Source of the DNA: Campylobacter sp.
GTDB taxonomy: Bacteria; Campylobacterota; Campylobacteria; Campylobacterales; Campylobacteraceae
Reading direction: 5' to 3'
Length of the DNA: 5,890 bases
Assembly: GCA_017940085.1 (NCBI GenBank)
Contig: JAGAZK010000242.1
Coordinates: 1 to 5,890, forward strand
Shown: one piece after another, positions 1 through 5,890 of the stretch
Layout: every line of letters starts with the position of its first letter
How positions within the stretch are numbered: the first letter of the stretch is position 1
Program-made: the position numbers and the translations under genes
The notes under the pieces: model-generated
What the model saw: the letters and a program-made list of their open reading frames with translations, nothing else
Databases searched by the model: none
What the model was told of the DNA's origin: nothing

Positions 1-982
1 GATTGATATTTTTGCAAATACTTGGACCTTGATATATGAAAGCTGTGTAAATTTCAACTAAATTTGCTCCCATTTTTATGCGTTCATAAGCTTCATCTAC
101 GCTATCAATTCCGCCACAACTTATCAAAATAATTTTGCCAAAAAGCTCTTTTGATACAGCTTGAAATAATTTTTTGCTTTTTTGTTTTATCAATTCACCG
201 CTAAGACCGCCGAAATTTACAGCATTTGGACTTAGAGAATAATCAATACTAGTATTATTTATAATCACAGCTCTAAAGCCAAGCTCGGCTGCTTTTGAGC
301 ACAAATCAATAGCGTCTTTTTCGCTCATATCAGGTGCAATTTTTAGAATTAATGGTTTGTTGGTGATATTTTTTATGGCATTATTAAGTTCGTCTAAAAA
401 TTTATTTGTTTGAAGATCTCTTAAATTTGGTGTATTTGGCGATGAAATATTAATCACAAAAAAATCACAAACTTCATCTAAATTTCTAGCACAAAACTCA
501 TAATCTTGCAAAGCTTTTTCATTGGCTGTGAGTTTGTTTTTGCCGATATTTGCAAAAATTGGAAGCTCAAATGGATAAATTTTTTCTAATCTTGATTTTG
601 CTTTTAGAGCACCTTGATTATTAAATCCCATAGCATTTTGGAGACTTTTTTCACTAACTAAGCGAAATAATCTTGGTTTTGGATTACCGCTTTGTGGAGC
701 TGGAGTGATTGTGCCAACTTCTACAAATCCAAATCCAAGATCTCTTAGGGATTTTGCTAAAATGGCGTTTTTATCAAATCCGCCGCCTATCCCAATAGGA
801 TTTGGAAATTTAATATCACACAAATTTTGTGATAAAATTTCGTCTTTATAAGAAAATGATTTTTTGATTTGATTTGAAATAATTGGCAAATTTGATCCCA
901 AATTCATAGCAAAACTTGCAATTTCATGGGCAATTTCTGGATCAAATTTAAACAGCACATTTTTTAGATTTTCGTAGTTCAT
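1..982 (-). CDS. pyrD: Dihydroorotate dehydrogenase (quinone), class 2, C-terminus cut by window edge
   Basis: This enzyme oxidises dihydroorotate to orotate, the fourth step of de novo pyrimidine synthesis, using FMN and passing electrons to membrane quinone. I translated 327 residues; the gene leaves the window at base 1, probably lacking only about 10-25 C-terminal residues. The N-terminus contains LFKFDPEIAHE (about 10-20), which matches the class 2 membrane-associating helices rather than class 1. FMN and substrate motifs appear in order: GGGFDKN (66-72), VGTITPAPQSGNPKPR (89-104), MGFNNQG (118-124), NIGKNK (145-150), INISSPNTPNLR (177-188), LKIAPD (213-218), NNTS (242-245), GGLSGE (258-263) and SCGGI (288-292). 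Ser181 corresponds to the catalytic base Ser175 of E. coli PyrD. The ATG at 982 is preceded by AAAGGA at 988-993, five bases away, and is the only sensible start. It is the last visible gene of the murJ-cysS-msbA-pyrD run. No frameshift or missing key residue is seen. Confidence 0.96.
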   Translation of the reverse strand, partial: MNYENLKNVLFKFDPEIAHEIASFAMNLGSNLPIISNQIKKSFSYKDEILSQNLCDIKFPNPIGIGGGFDKNAILAKSLRDLGFGFVEVGTITPAPQSGNPKPRLFRLVSEKSLQNAMGFNNQGALKAKSRLEKIYPFELPIFANIGKNKLTANEKALQDYEFCARNLDEVCDFFVINISSPNTPNLRDLQTNKFLDELNNAIKNITNKPLILKIAPDMSEKDAIDLCSKAAELGFRAVIINNTSIDYSLSPNAVNFGGLSGELIKQKSKKLFQAVSKELFGKIILISCGGIDSVDEAYERIKMGANLVEIYTAFIYQGPSICKNIN

Positions 983-1002
983 TATTTTCCTTTAAAGCCC
1001 AA

Positions 1003-1030
1003 ATTTTAGCCTATTTTATTAAATTTAAAT
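1003..1030 (-). promoter_or_regulatory. Possible weak internal promoter upstream of pyrD
   Basis: The 48-nt gap between the msbA stop and the pyrD start holds two TAAAAT hexamers on the minus strand, at 1008-1003 and 1018-1013. Either would pass as a -10 box in this lineage and would give a short pyrD leader. In such AT-rich sequence these hexamers arise easily by chance, and no GC-rich terminator precedes pyrD, so read-through from msbA explains its expression without a promoter here. Confidence 0.25.
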
Positions 1031-1035
1031 TTAAT
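1018..1035. repeat. 18-bp perfect AT-only palindrome across the msbA stop
   Basis: ATTAAATTTAAATTTAAT is its own reverse complement and spans the msbA TAA stop (1033-1031) and the start of the gap to pyrD. It has no G or C and no following U-run, so it is not a convincing intrinsic terminator. It contains two overlapping copies of the AAATTT word that is very common in this window. Its role, if any, is unknown. Confidence 0.5.
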
Positions 1036-2746
1036 TACTTAGTGTCTTTAGGTTTTTGTAAATTTGGCAGTTTTGTTCTAAATTTGCTTCAGTGTCAAAC
1101 CCAACTATTTTTCCGCCGTCTAAAACTAAAATTTTATCAGCATTTTTGATAGTTGAAAGACGGTGAGCTATAACAAAAATAATCTTTTTGCTTCTAAAGC
1201 TTTGGATTACATCTGAGATATATTTTTCGCTTTCGTTGTCTAGTGCTGAAGTTGCCTCATCAAATATTAAAATTTCTGGATCTTTATACAAAGCCCTAGC
1301 TATCGCTATTCTTTGTCTTTGACCGCCACTTAAATTTGCTCCAAATTCGTCCAATTTGCTCCAAATTCCGTCTTTTAATGAACTTACAAAGTCCCAAGCA
1401 TTTGCCATTTTTAGAGCATTTATTACTTTTTCTTCATCAAATTTGCCACTATATGCGACATTTGCGGCTATTGTGTCGTTGAAAATATAAATTCTCTGAG
1501 TTACAAGTCCAATATGTTCTCTTAAAGTTTTTAGCGAAAAATCGCAAATATCATTTTGATTGATTAGCACATTTCCAGAGCTTGGATCATAAAATCTCAT
1601 AAGTAAATTTATTAGCGAAGTTTTTCCACCACCGCTTGTGCCGACAATCCCTATCATTTGCCCTTGATTTACTTTGAAATTTATTCCATTTAAAACGCTT
1701 TTTTTATCGTATTTTAAATACACATCTTCAAAAGAAATATTATAAATTTCGCTTGGAAAATTTGAATTACCACCTACAATTGATGGAATTTTATCAAGTA
1801 ATTCAAAAGTTCGCTCACTAGCTACAACTGCATCTTGAGATCTATTGTATAAGCTTGAGACCCTTTTTATCGGAGTGTATAGCATAAACAAAGCCGCCGC
1901 AAATGAAAAAAAGCTACCCGGTGTCATTTTGCCATTTATTACTTCTGTTCCGCCGATTATTATCACAACTGCTAGTCCAATCGCTCCCAAAGTCTCCATC
2001 ATAGGACTTACAAGCTCATTTGTTTTGACTGATTTTATGTTAAATTTAAAATAATTTTCATTGTGCTCACTAAATCTGGTTAATTCTTTTTTTTCAGCAT
2101 TATTTGCTTTGACAAGTTCGATATTTGAAAATATTTCACTCAGAGTTGAGCTAAGATCGCTAATCGTTTCTTGGGATTTGCGAGATAAATTTTTCATTTT
2201 TTTAGCTAGTTTTGAAAGCGGATAAATCGCAGCAGGAAATACAATCAGAGCAAAAAATGCGAGTTTTGGGCTTTGGTAAATTACGACCCCAAGTAGTCCG
2301 ATTATGGTGATGATTTCTCTAATTAATTCAGGCACTATTGTAGAAACTATCGTCCTAATTCTTTCAATGTCGTTTGTATTTCGGCTGATTAATTCCCCAG
2401 TTCTAATTTTGTTAAAAAATTCCATATCCAAATACAAAAGTCGCTCAAGCAGCATATAACGAAATCTTCTAACAATATCTTGTCCGATGTAGTTTGTAAA
2501 ATAAGCTTGCATAAAAGTCCCAGCTGATTTGGCAAAATACACAGCTATTACAGCATAAGGGAGCAAATAAAGCAAATCTTTGTTTTTTTCAATAAAAATT
2601 TTATCAAGCACTGGTTGGACCAAATACGCACTAGCCGCACTTCCACCACCTGCTAAAATCATACCAATTATTGCTAAAATAAAATAAAAAGCATATTCTT
2701 TGTAATAATTTTTAAATCTTGCAAATATAGATATTACGCCTTTCAT
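1031..2746 (-). CDS. msbA: Lipid A-core exporting ABC transporter, ATPase/permease MsbA
   Basis: This is an ABC half-transporter with fused membrane and ATPase domains; as a homodimer the family flips lipid A-core across the inner membrane. It has 571 residues, close to the 582 of E. coli MsbA. The first ~310 residues form the membrane domain, with hydrophobic segments near 18-40, 58-78, 138-176 and 250-293. The ATPase domain has A-loop Tyr346, Walker A GTSGGGKT (369-376), Q-loop Gln417, signature LSGGQ (472-476), Walker B ILIFDE (492-497), D-loop SALD (500-503) and switch His528, so it looks fully active. I chose ATG at 2746: it follows GGGAGA at 2751-2756 and overlaps the cysS stop as ATGA, implying translational coupling. 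An in-frame ATG at 2788 would add 14 unlikely residues inside cysS. The MsbA call rests on architecture, length and recalled synteny; another lipid-linked exporter of the same family cannot be excluded. Confidence 0.88.
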   Translation of the reverse strand: MKGVISIFARFKNYYKEYAFYFILAIIGMILAGGGSAASAYLVQPVLDKIFIEKNKDLLYLLPYAVIAVYFAKSAGTFMQAYFTNYIGQDIVRRFRYMLLERLLYLDMEFFNKIRTGELISRNTNDIERIRTIVSTIVPELIREIITIIGLLGVVIYQSPKLAFFALIVFPAAIYPLSKLAKKMKNLSRKSQETISDLSSTLSEIFSNIELVKANNAEKKELTRFSEHNENYFKFNIKSVKTNELVSPMMETLGAIGLAVVIIIGGTEVINGKMTPGSFFSFAAALFMLYTPIKRVSSLYNRSQDAVVASERTFELLDKIPSIVGGNSNFPSEIYNISFEDVYLKYDKKSVLNGINFKVNQGQMIGIVGTSGGGKTSLINLLMRFYDPSSGNVLINQNDICDFSLKTLREHIGLVTQRIYIFNDTIAANVAYSGKFDEEKVINALKMANAWDFVSSLKDGIWSKLDEFGANLSGGQRQRIAIARALYKDPEILIFDEATSALDNESEKYISDVIQSFRSKKIIFVIAHRLSTIKNADKILVLDGGKIVGFDTEANLEQNCQIYKNLKTLSN

Positions 2747-4122
2747 ACTTTCTCCCAAATAGTGCCATTTGGAGTATCCATTATACAAATCCCCATTTTT
2801 TCAAGCTTTGATCTAATTTCGTCAGCCAAAGCGAAGTTTTTTTCTTTTTTTGCGTCATTTCGCTTTTGGATTAAATTTGAAATTTCTATTTTTTCTTTAT
2901 CACTCACACCCCATTGAAACCACTCAAATTCGTTTATTTTGAGAATCCCAAGTAAATTTGAGACAAATTCTAAATTTGCTACTAAAATTTGCTTATAAGC
3001 TTTGTTTTTAGGCTCTTTGTCAAGCTTTTCGTTGGCTAAATTTAGCATTTCATCAAGCACACTCAAAGCCCCTGAAATATTTAAATCATCGCTCATAAAT
3101 TCAAGTAAATTTGATTTAAATTTAGCCTCAACTTCGCTGCCCAAAACTCCATTTAATCTTTTTTTGAGACGATAAATTTTATCAAGCCTTTTTTTAGAAT
3201 TTAGCAAATCTTGAATGCTGTAATTAAAATTGGCTCTATAATGTGAGCTCATCAAATAAAATCTCAAAGCTTCACCCGGGACTAAATTTAAAGCATCTTT
3301 CACAAAAAACGAATTTCCCAAACTTTTGCTCATCTTTTCGCCTGAAATTTGCACAAATCCATTGTGTAGCCAATATTTTGCTAGATTTTTTTGATAAGCA
3401 CATCTACATTGTGCGGATTCGTTTTCGTGGTGCGGGAAAAGCAAATCTAGACCACCTGCGTGAATATCAATTTCGTAATTTTCATCGCCACTAAAATATT
3501 TTTTTATCATCGCTACGCATTCGCTATGCCAACCAGGTCTGCCTTTGCCAAGCTCACTTTCATACCAATTTTCATCAAATTTCCACAAAACAAAATCTTT
3601 TGGATCTTTTTTGTCATCATTATTAGCTACTCTTGCTTGCAAATTTTCATCTTTTCTAGCACTTAGGCTTAAATAATGTTCATCTTTGCTTGTATCAAAA
3701 TAAATCCCGTCTTTAAGAGTATAAGTAAAACCACGATTTTGCAAATCTTGTATATAGCAAACAATGTCTTTTATGCACTCTGTCGCTTTTGGGGCAATGT
3801 CTGGGGCTAAAACATTTAAAGATTTCATATCATCTTCATAGCTTTTTGTGTAGCGATTTGTGATTTCTTCTAGGCTTTGTCCGCTCTGGCTCATTTTTTT
3901 TAAAATTTTATCATCAATATCAGTGTAATTTCGCACAAATTTGACCGCAAAGCCCAAATTTAACAAAGTGCGTCTAAGCAAATCAAAGCTGATTGCAGAT
4001 TTTGCGTGTCCTAAATGTGCATCATCATAAACAGTCGGTCCGCATACATAAATACTTACAAATTTGTCTTTTATAGGGATAAGCTCTAATTTTTTCTTTT
4101 GTTTGCTGTCATAAATTTGCAT
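2743..4122 (-). CDS. cysS: Cysteinyl-tRNA synthetase
   Basis: This cytoplasmic class I aminoacyl-tRNA synthetase charges tRNA-Cys with cysteine. It has 459 residues, near the 461 of E. coli CysS. The HIGH-type motif is HLGH (36-39) within [14 protein letters not shown], and the KMSKS loop is intact at 263-267. The zinc site that selects cysteine is present: Cys27, Cys202 in GWHSEC, and His231 and Glu235 in HHENE, matching Cys28, Cys209, His234 and Glu238 of the E. coli enzyme. The C-terminal part (about 300-459) is the helical and anticodon-binding region. The ATG at 4122 gives an N-terminus that aligns with the family; GAAGG at 4132-4136 is its ribosome binding site, 9 bases upstream. The start lies inside the murJ 3' end (14-nt overlap, different frame) and the TGA overlaps the msbA ATG by 4 nt. 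It is probably translated from the murJ transcript. Confidence 0.97.
   Translation of the reverse strand: MQIYDSKQKKKLELIPIKDKFVSIYVCGPTVYDDAHLGHAKSAISFDLLRRTLLNLGFAVKFVRNYTDIDDKILKKMSQSGQSLEEITNRYTKSYEDDMKSLNVLAPDIAPKATECIKDIVCYIQDLQNRGFTYTLKDGIYFDTSKDEHYLSLSARKDENLQARVANNDDKKDPKDFVLWKFDENWYESELGKGRPGWHSECVAMIKKYFSGDENYEIDIHAGGLDLLFPHHENESAQCRCAYQKNLAKYWLHNGFVQISGEKMSKSLGNSFFVKDALNLVPGEALRFYLMSSHYRANFNYSIQDLLNSKKRLDKIYRLKKRLNGVLGSEVEAKFKSNLLEFMSDDLNISGALSVLDEMLNLANEKLDKEPKNKAYKQILVANLEFVSNLLGILKINEFEWFQWGVSDKEKIEISNLIQKRNDAKKEKNFALADEIRSKLEKMGICIMDTPNGTIWEKV
2751..2756 (-). promoter_or_regulatory. Ribosome binding site that decides the msbA start
   Basis: GGGAGA on the minus strand lies 4 bases upstream of the ATG at 2746, inside the last codons of cysS. 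It supports the inner start over the ATG at 2788, and it places msbA initiation where ribosomes finishing cysS arrive. Confidence 0.75.
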
Positions 4123-5503
4123 AAATAAATACCTTCAAATAATAAAGAAAAATGCCAAAAATTATTGCTAAAATAATGCTTAAAAGCGTTTTTTTACTCC
4201 AAATTATAGCCAAAAAGTCTTTAAATCCAAAAATTTTAACCGCACTTAAAAATAAAAATAATCCAGACAAAGATCCAGCCAAAGCTAGTCCAGCAGCTCC
4301 AAAACGAAACAATGCTAAACACAAACCAACATTTACAAAAAGCGAATAAACCGATATTTTTGCAGCTTGTTTTTGTTTAAATTTGGCATAAAGCCATTTT
4401 GAAAACAAACTATAAAGCCCAAATGGGACAAGCCCAATCATCGCCATTGATAGCACTATTGCAGCTTCGCTTGTATTTTGGGCACTAAATTCGCCTCTCT
4501 CAAACAAAAGCCAAATAATTTCTTTTGATAAAACTGCTCCGCCAACAGCCGAAAATAAAAGCAAGAAAAATAAAATATCAAAAGCTTTTTTGAGTAAATT
4601 TAAGGCTTCTTTTTCAGAGCCAAGCTTGATTTGTCTAGTGATTTTAGGAAAAATTGTAGTTGCTAAAGCAATGGCAAAAATACCAAGCGGGAGTTGGAAA
4701 ATCCTGTTTGCATAATATAAATAACTAATTGAGCCACTTACTAAAAAACTTGCAATTATCGTGCTTATAAAATCACTCACTTGCATAGCCGAACTTCCAA
4801 TTATGCCTTGAGAGAAATTTATCCAAAAGCCCTTAATCCCAGCTCTTTTGCCCTTGAAAAACTGAGCCAAACCAAGCGTAACTAAACGCCATAAATTTAA
4901 TTTTATCATTGCCAAAATATGTGCAATTACTTGCAAAATCCCGCCAATTACCACGCCATAACTTAGCCAATAAACTATTTTTGATTGTTCTAAATTTTTT
5001 GACAAAATCAAAGCTAGTATCATTGCGACATTTAAAAGTGCCGTGCCAAATGCAGTCGTGGCAAAATGATTTTTGTTTTGTAAAACTGAAGCAAAAAGTG
5101 TAACTACAAAAATACATATCAAATACCAAAAATTTATTCTTACTAAAGGCACAGCAAGTGCGAGTGTAGCGTCATCAAAGCCGTATGCGATAAGCTTGGT
5201 TACAAAAGGTGCGAAAATCATCACAAATGCACTTAGACTAAGCATTATTGCTATAAATTTAAACAAAATTTCACTCAAAAATAAGCTTTTTTGTTTGGCT
5301 TTGACAAAATTTGGCAAAAACGCTTGGACAAATGCACCTTCCCCAAACATTCTTCTAAATAAATTTGGCAGTTTAAAAGCTACTAAAAAAATATCACTCC
5401 AAATTCCAGCTCCAAGACTTGCTGCTATCATCAAATCCCTGATAAATCCAAGCACTCTAGAAGTAAGTATCCCAAAGCTATTTGTAAAAAAATGTTTAAG
5501 CAT
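4109..5503 (-). CDS. murJ: Lipid II flippase MurJ (MviN family)
   Basis: This inner-membrane protein of the MOP superfamily moves lipid II from the cytoplasmic to the periplasmic face for peptidoglycan synthesis. It has 464 residues, shorter than E. coli MurJ (511), and is hydrophobic throughout, with about 13-14 apparent membrane segments. The N-terminal signature is clear: SRVLGFIRD (15-23), Asp37, and [19 protein letters not shown] (44-62). Arg16, Arg22, Arg50 and Arg267 (in [14 protein letters not shown]) match the functionally important Arg18, Arg24, Arg52 and Arg270 of E. coli MurJ, and Asp37 matches Asp39. The ATG at 5503 follows GGAG (5508-5511) at a short 4-nt spacing; the ATG ten bases upstream is out of frame. 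It is the first gene of the leftward operon, with a TATAAT promoter just upstream, and its last 14 nt overlap the cysS start. Confidence 0.95.
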   Translation of the reverse strand: MLKHFFTNSFGILTSRVLGFIRDLMIAASLGAGIWSDIFLVAFKLPNLFRRMFGEGAFVQAFLPNFVKAKQKSLFLSEILFKFIAIMLSLSAFVMIFAPFVTKLIAYGFDDATLALAVPLVRINFWYLICIFVVTLFASVLQNKNHFATTAFGTALLNVAMILALILSKNLEQSKIVYWLSYGVVIGGILQVIAHILAMIKLNLWRLVTLGLAQFFKGKRAGIKGFWINFSQGIIGSSAMQVSDFISTIIASFLVSGSISYLYYANRIFQLPLGIFAIALATTIFPKITRQIKLGSEKEALNLLKKAFDILFFLLLFSAVGGAVLSKEIIWLLFERGEFSAQNTSEAAIVLSMAMIGLVPFGLYSLFSKWLYAKFKQKQAAKISVYSLFVNVGLCLALFRFGAAGLALAGSLSGLFLFLSAVKIFGFKDFLAIIWSKKTLLSIILAIIFGIFLYYLKVFIYANL

Positions 5504-5519
5504 ATTTCTCCATAATCAA

Positions 5520-5548
5520 AAATCTAATTATACCCATAAAAATTTTAA
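5520..5548 (-). promoter_or_regulatory. Promoter of the murJ-cysS-msbA-pyrD operon
   Basis: On the minus strand a perfect TATAAT lies at 5532-5527, preceded by GGG and by a run of five T (5542-5538). This matches the Campylobacter housekeeping sigma pattern of a strong -10 with T-rich upstream sequence and no -35. Transcription would begin near 5520, giving a leader of about 17 nt that carries the GGAG ribosome binding site of murJ. No operator or riboswitch is visible in so short a leader. Confidence 0.7.
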
Positions 5549-5554
5549 GCCGCC

Positions 5555-5583
5555 CTAAGTCAAATTTGGTTAAAATATGCTTT
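5555..5583 (+). promoter_or_regulatory. Probable mobB promoter, divergent from murJ
   Basis: TAAAAT at 5571-5576 is a plausible -10 box on the plus strand, with the AT-rich CAAATTT just upstream. A start near 5583 would leave a leader of about 17 nt before the presumed mobB start at 5600 and would exclude the ATG at 5577 from the mRNA. It is weaker than the opposing murJ promoter; the two -10 boxes are about 40 bp apart. Confidence 0.45.
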
Positions 5584-5587
5584 TTGC

Positions 5588-5593
5588 AAAGGA
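5588..5593 (+). promoter_or_regulatory. Ribosome binding site of mobB, in front of a non-canonical start
   Basis: AAAGGA is a good Shine-Dalgarno match. Exactly 6 nt downstream is ATC (5600-5602), where the reading frame becomes (start)KRLVVGFSG, the form expected for the N-terminus of this family. No ATG, GTG or TTG lies at a suitable distance in the correct frame. Confidence 0.6.
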
Positions 5594-5599
5594 CATATC

Positions 5600-5890
5600 A
5601 TCAAAAGGCTAGTTGTCGGATTTAGCGGAGCTTCTGGTAGCGGGAAAACAACTCTTGTTCTAAAAATCGCAAATGAATTGATTTTGAGGGGCTTTAAAGT
5701 GTGCATTATCAAGCACGATCCTGCTAATAAAGCCAAATTTGATGAAGGCAAAGATAGCACCAAATATTTCCAAACCGGTGCAAATGTCGCTCTTATAGGT
5801 CCTAAAAAGACGGCGTTATTTTTAAACAAAGGTTTTTTTGGCGGGATTGATAGAATCTCATCAAAAGAGCATTTTGAAAAAAATGAAAAA
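5600..5890 (+). CDS. mobB: Molybdopterin-guanine dinucleotide biosynthesis protein MobB, 3' end outside window, apparent ATC start
   Basis: MobB is a P-loop GTP-binding accessory protein that works with MobA when GMP is attached to molybdopterin, giving the cofactor of DMSO-reductase-type enzymes. The visible 97 residues begin IKRLVVGFSG, followed by Walker A GASGSGKT (10-17), IIKHDP (36-41, matching the family's IKH motif) and GKDSTKYFQTGA (50-61), the characteristic GKDS...GA segment. The rest lies beyond the right edge. The frame is open from a TAA at 5546-5548 but contains no ATG, GTG or TTG before a TTG at 5678, which falls after the P-loop and cannot be the true start. I place the start at ATC 5600 because AAAGGA lies 6 nt upstream; ATC 5597 is the other choice. 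This may be rare AUC initiation, a mutated start codon in a damaged gene, or a sequencing error. The body of the gene shows no other damage. Confidence 0.85.
   Translation, partial: MKRLVVGFSGASGSGKTTLVLKIANELILRGFKVCIIKHDPANKAKFDEGKDSTKYFQTGANVALIGPKKTALFLNKGFFGGIDRISSKEHFEKNEK

Noticed and set aside
814..834. Inverted repeat TATCACA-N7-TGTGATA inside pyrD
   Set aside because: Both arms are perfect but only 7 bp, lie in conserved coding sequence and have outward orientation unlike a CRP site (TGTGA-N6-TCACA). Chance in AT-rich coding DNA is adequate.
2087..2094. Run of eight T (A8 in the msbA coding strand), with a similar run at 3894-3901 in cysS, as phase-variable tracts
   Set aside because: Both runs encode ordinary Lys codons in full-length genes that should be essential, so on/off switching is implausible. 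Campylobacter phase variation usually uses G/C tracts, and none is present.
2747..2788. 14-residue N-terminal extension of MsbA
   Set aside because: It lies inside the end of cysS. The ATG at 2746 has a good ribosome binding site and an ATGA overlap.
5073..5558. 161-codon open frame on the plus strand
   Set aside because: It lies almost wholly antisense to murJ, whose family motifs are clear, and its translation is low-complexity Lys/Ile/Ser-rich sequence. It is a shadow frame.
5577..5612. ATG mini-frame of 11 codons, or programmed -1 frameshift into mobB
   Set aside because: The site (TCA AAA G) is not a good tandem slippery sequence, the ATG lies too far upstream of AAAGGA to use it, and the probable transcript begins downstream of the ATG.
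5560..5829. 89-codon open frame on the minus strand
   Set aside because: It is antisense to mobB and shows no recognisable motif; the P-loop and GKDS motifs on the plus strand settle the coding direction.

Overview
The window reads as chromosomal DNA of a Campylobacter-type epsilonproteobacterium (Campylobacterota). It is strongly AT-rich, the genes are packed with overlapping ends, and the one clear promoter has a TATAAT -10 box behind a T-run with no obvious -35. As I recall, murJ next to cysS occurs in Helicobacter pylori and cysS-msbA-pyrD in Campylobacter jejuni. I cannot name a species.

Layout: four genes run leftward on the minus strand as a probable operon, murJ (5503-4109), cysS (4122-2743), msbA (2746-1031) and pyrD (982 to beyond base 1). 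murJ/cysS overlap by 14 nt and cysS/msbA by 4 nt (ATGA). A 48-nt AT-rich gap separates msbA from pyrD. From an intergenic region of about 96 bp upstream of murJ, a divergent plus-strand gene, mobB, runs off the right end of the window. pyrD is cut by the left edge and lacks its C-terminus; mobB is cut by the right edge.

Function: MurJ flips lipid II for peptidoglycan synthesis and MsbA flips lipid A-core for the outer membrane, so two envelope-precursor transporters share a transcript with cysteinyl-tRNA synthetase and the quinone-linked dihydroorotate dehydrogenase of pyrimidine synthesis. All four are housekeeping functions. MobB supports guanine dinucleotide forms of the molybdenum cofactor, which fits anaerobic or microaerobic respiration with molybdoenzymes.

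I see no mobile element, CRISPR array, tRNA or rRNA, and no undescribed multi-gene system. The points most worth a second look are that mobB has no ATG, GTG or TTG where its start should be (an ATC sits at the expected position behind a good ribosome binding site), the very high density of the palindrome AAATTT, and an 18-bp perfect AT palindrome across the msbA stop codon.
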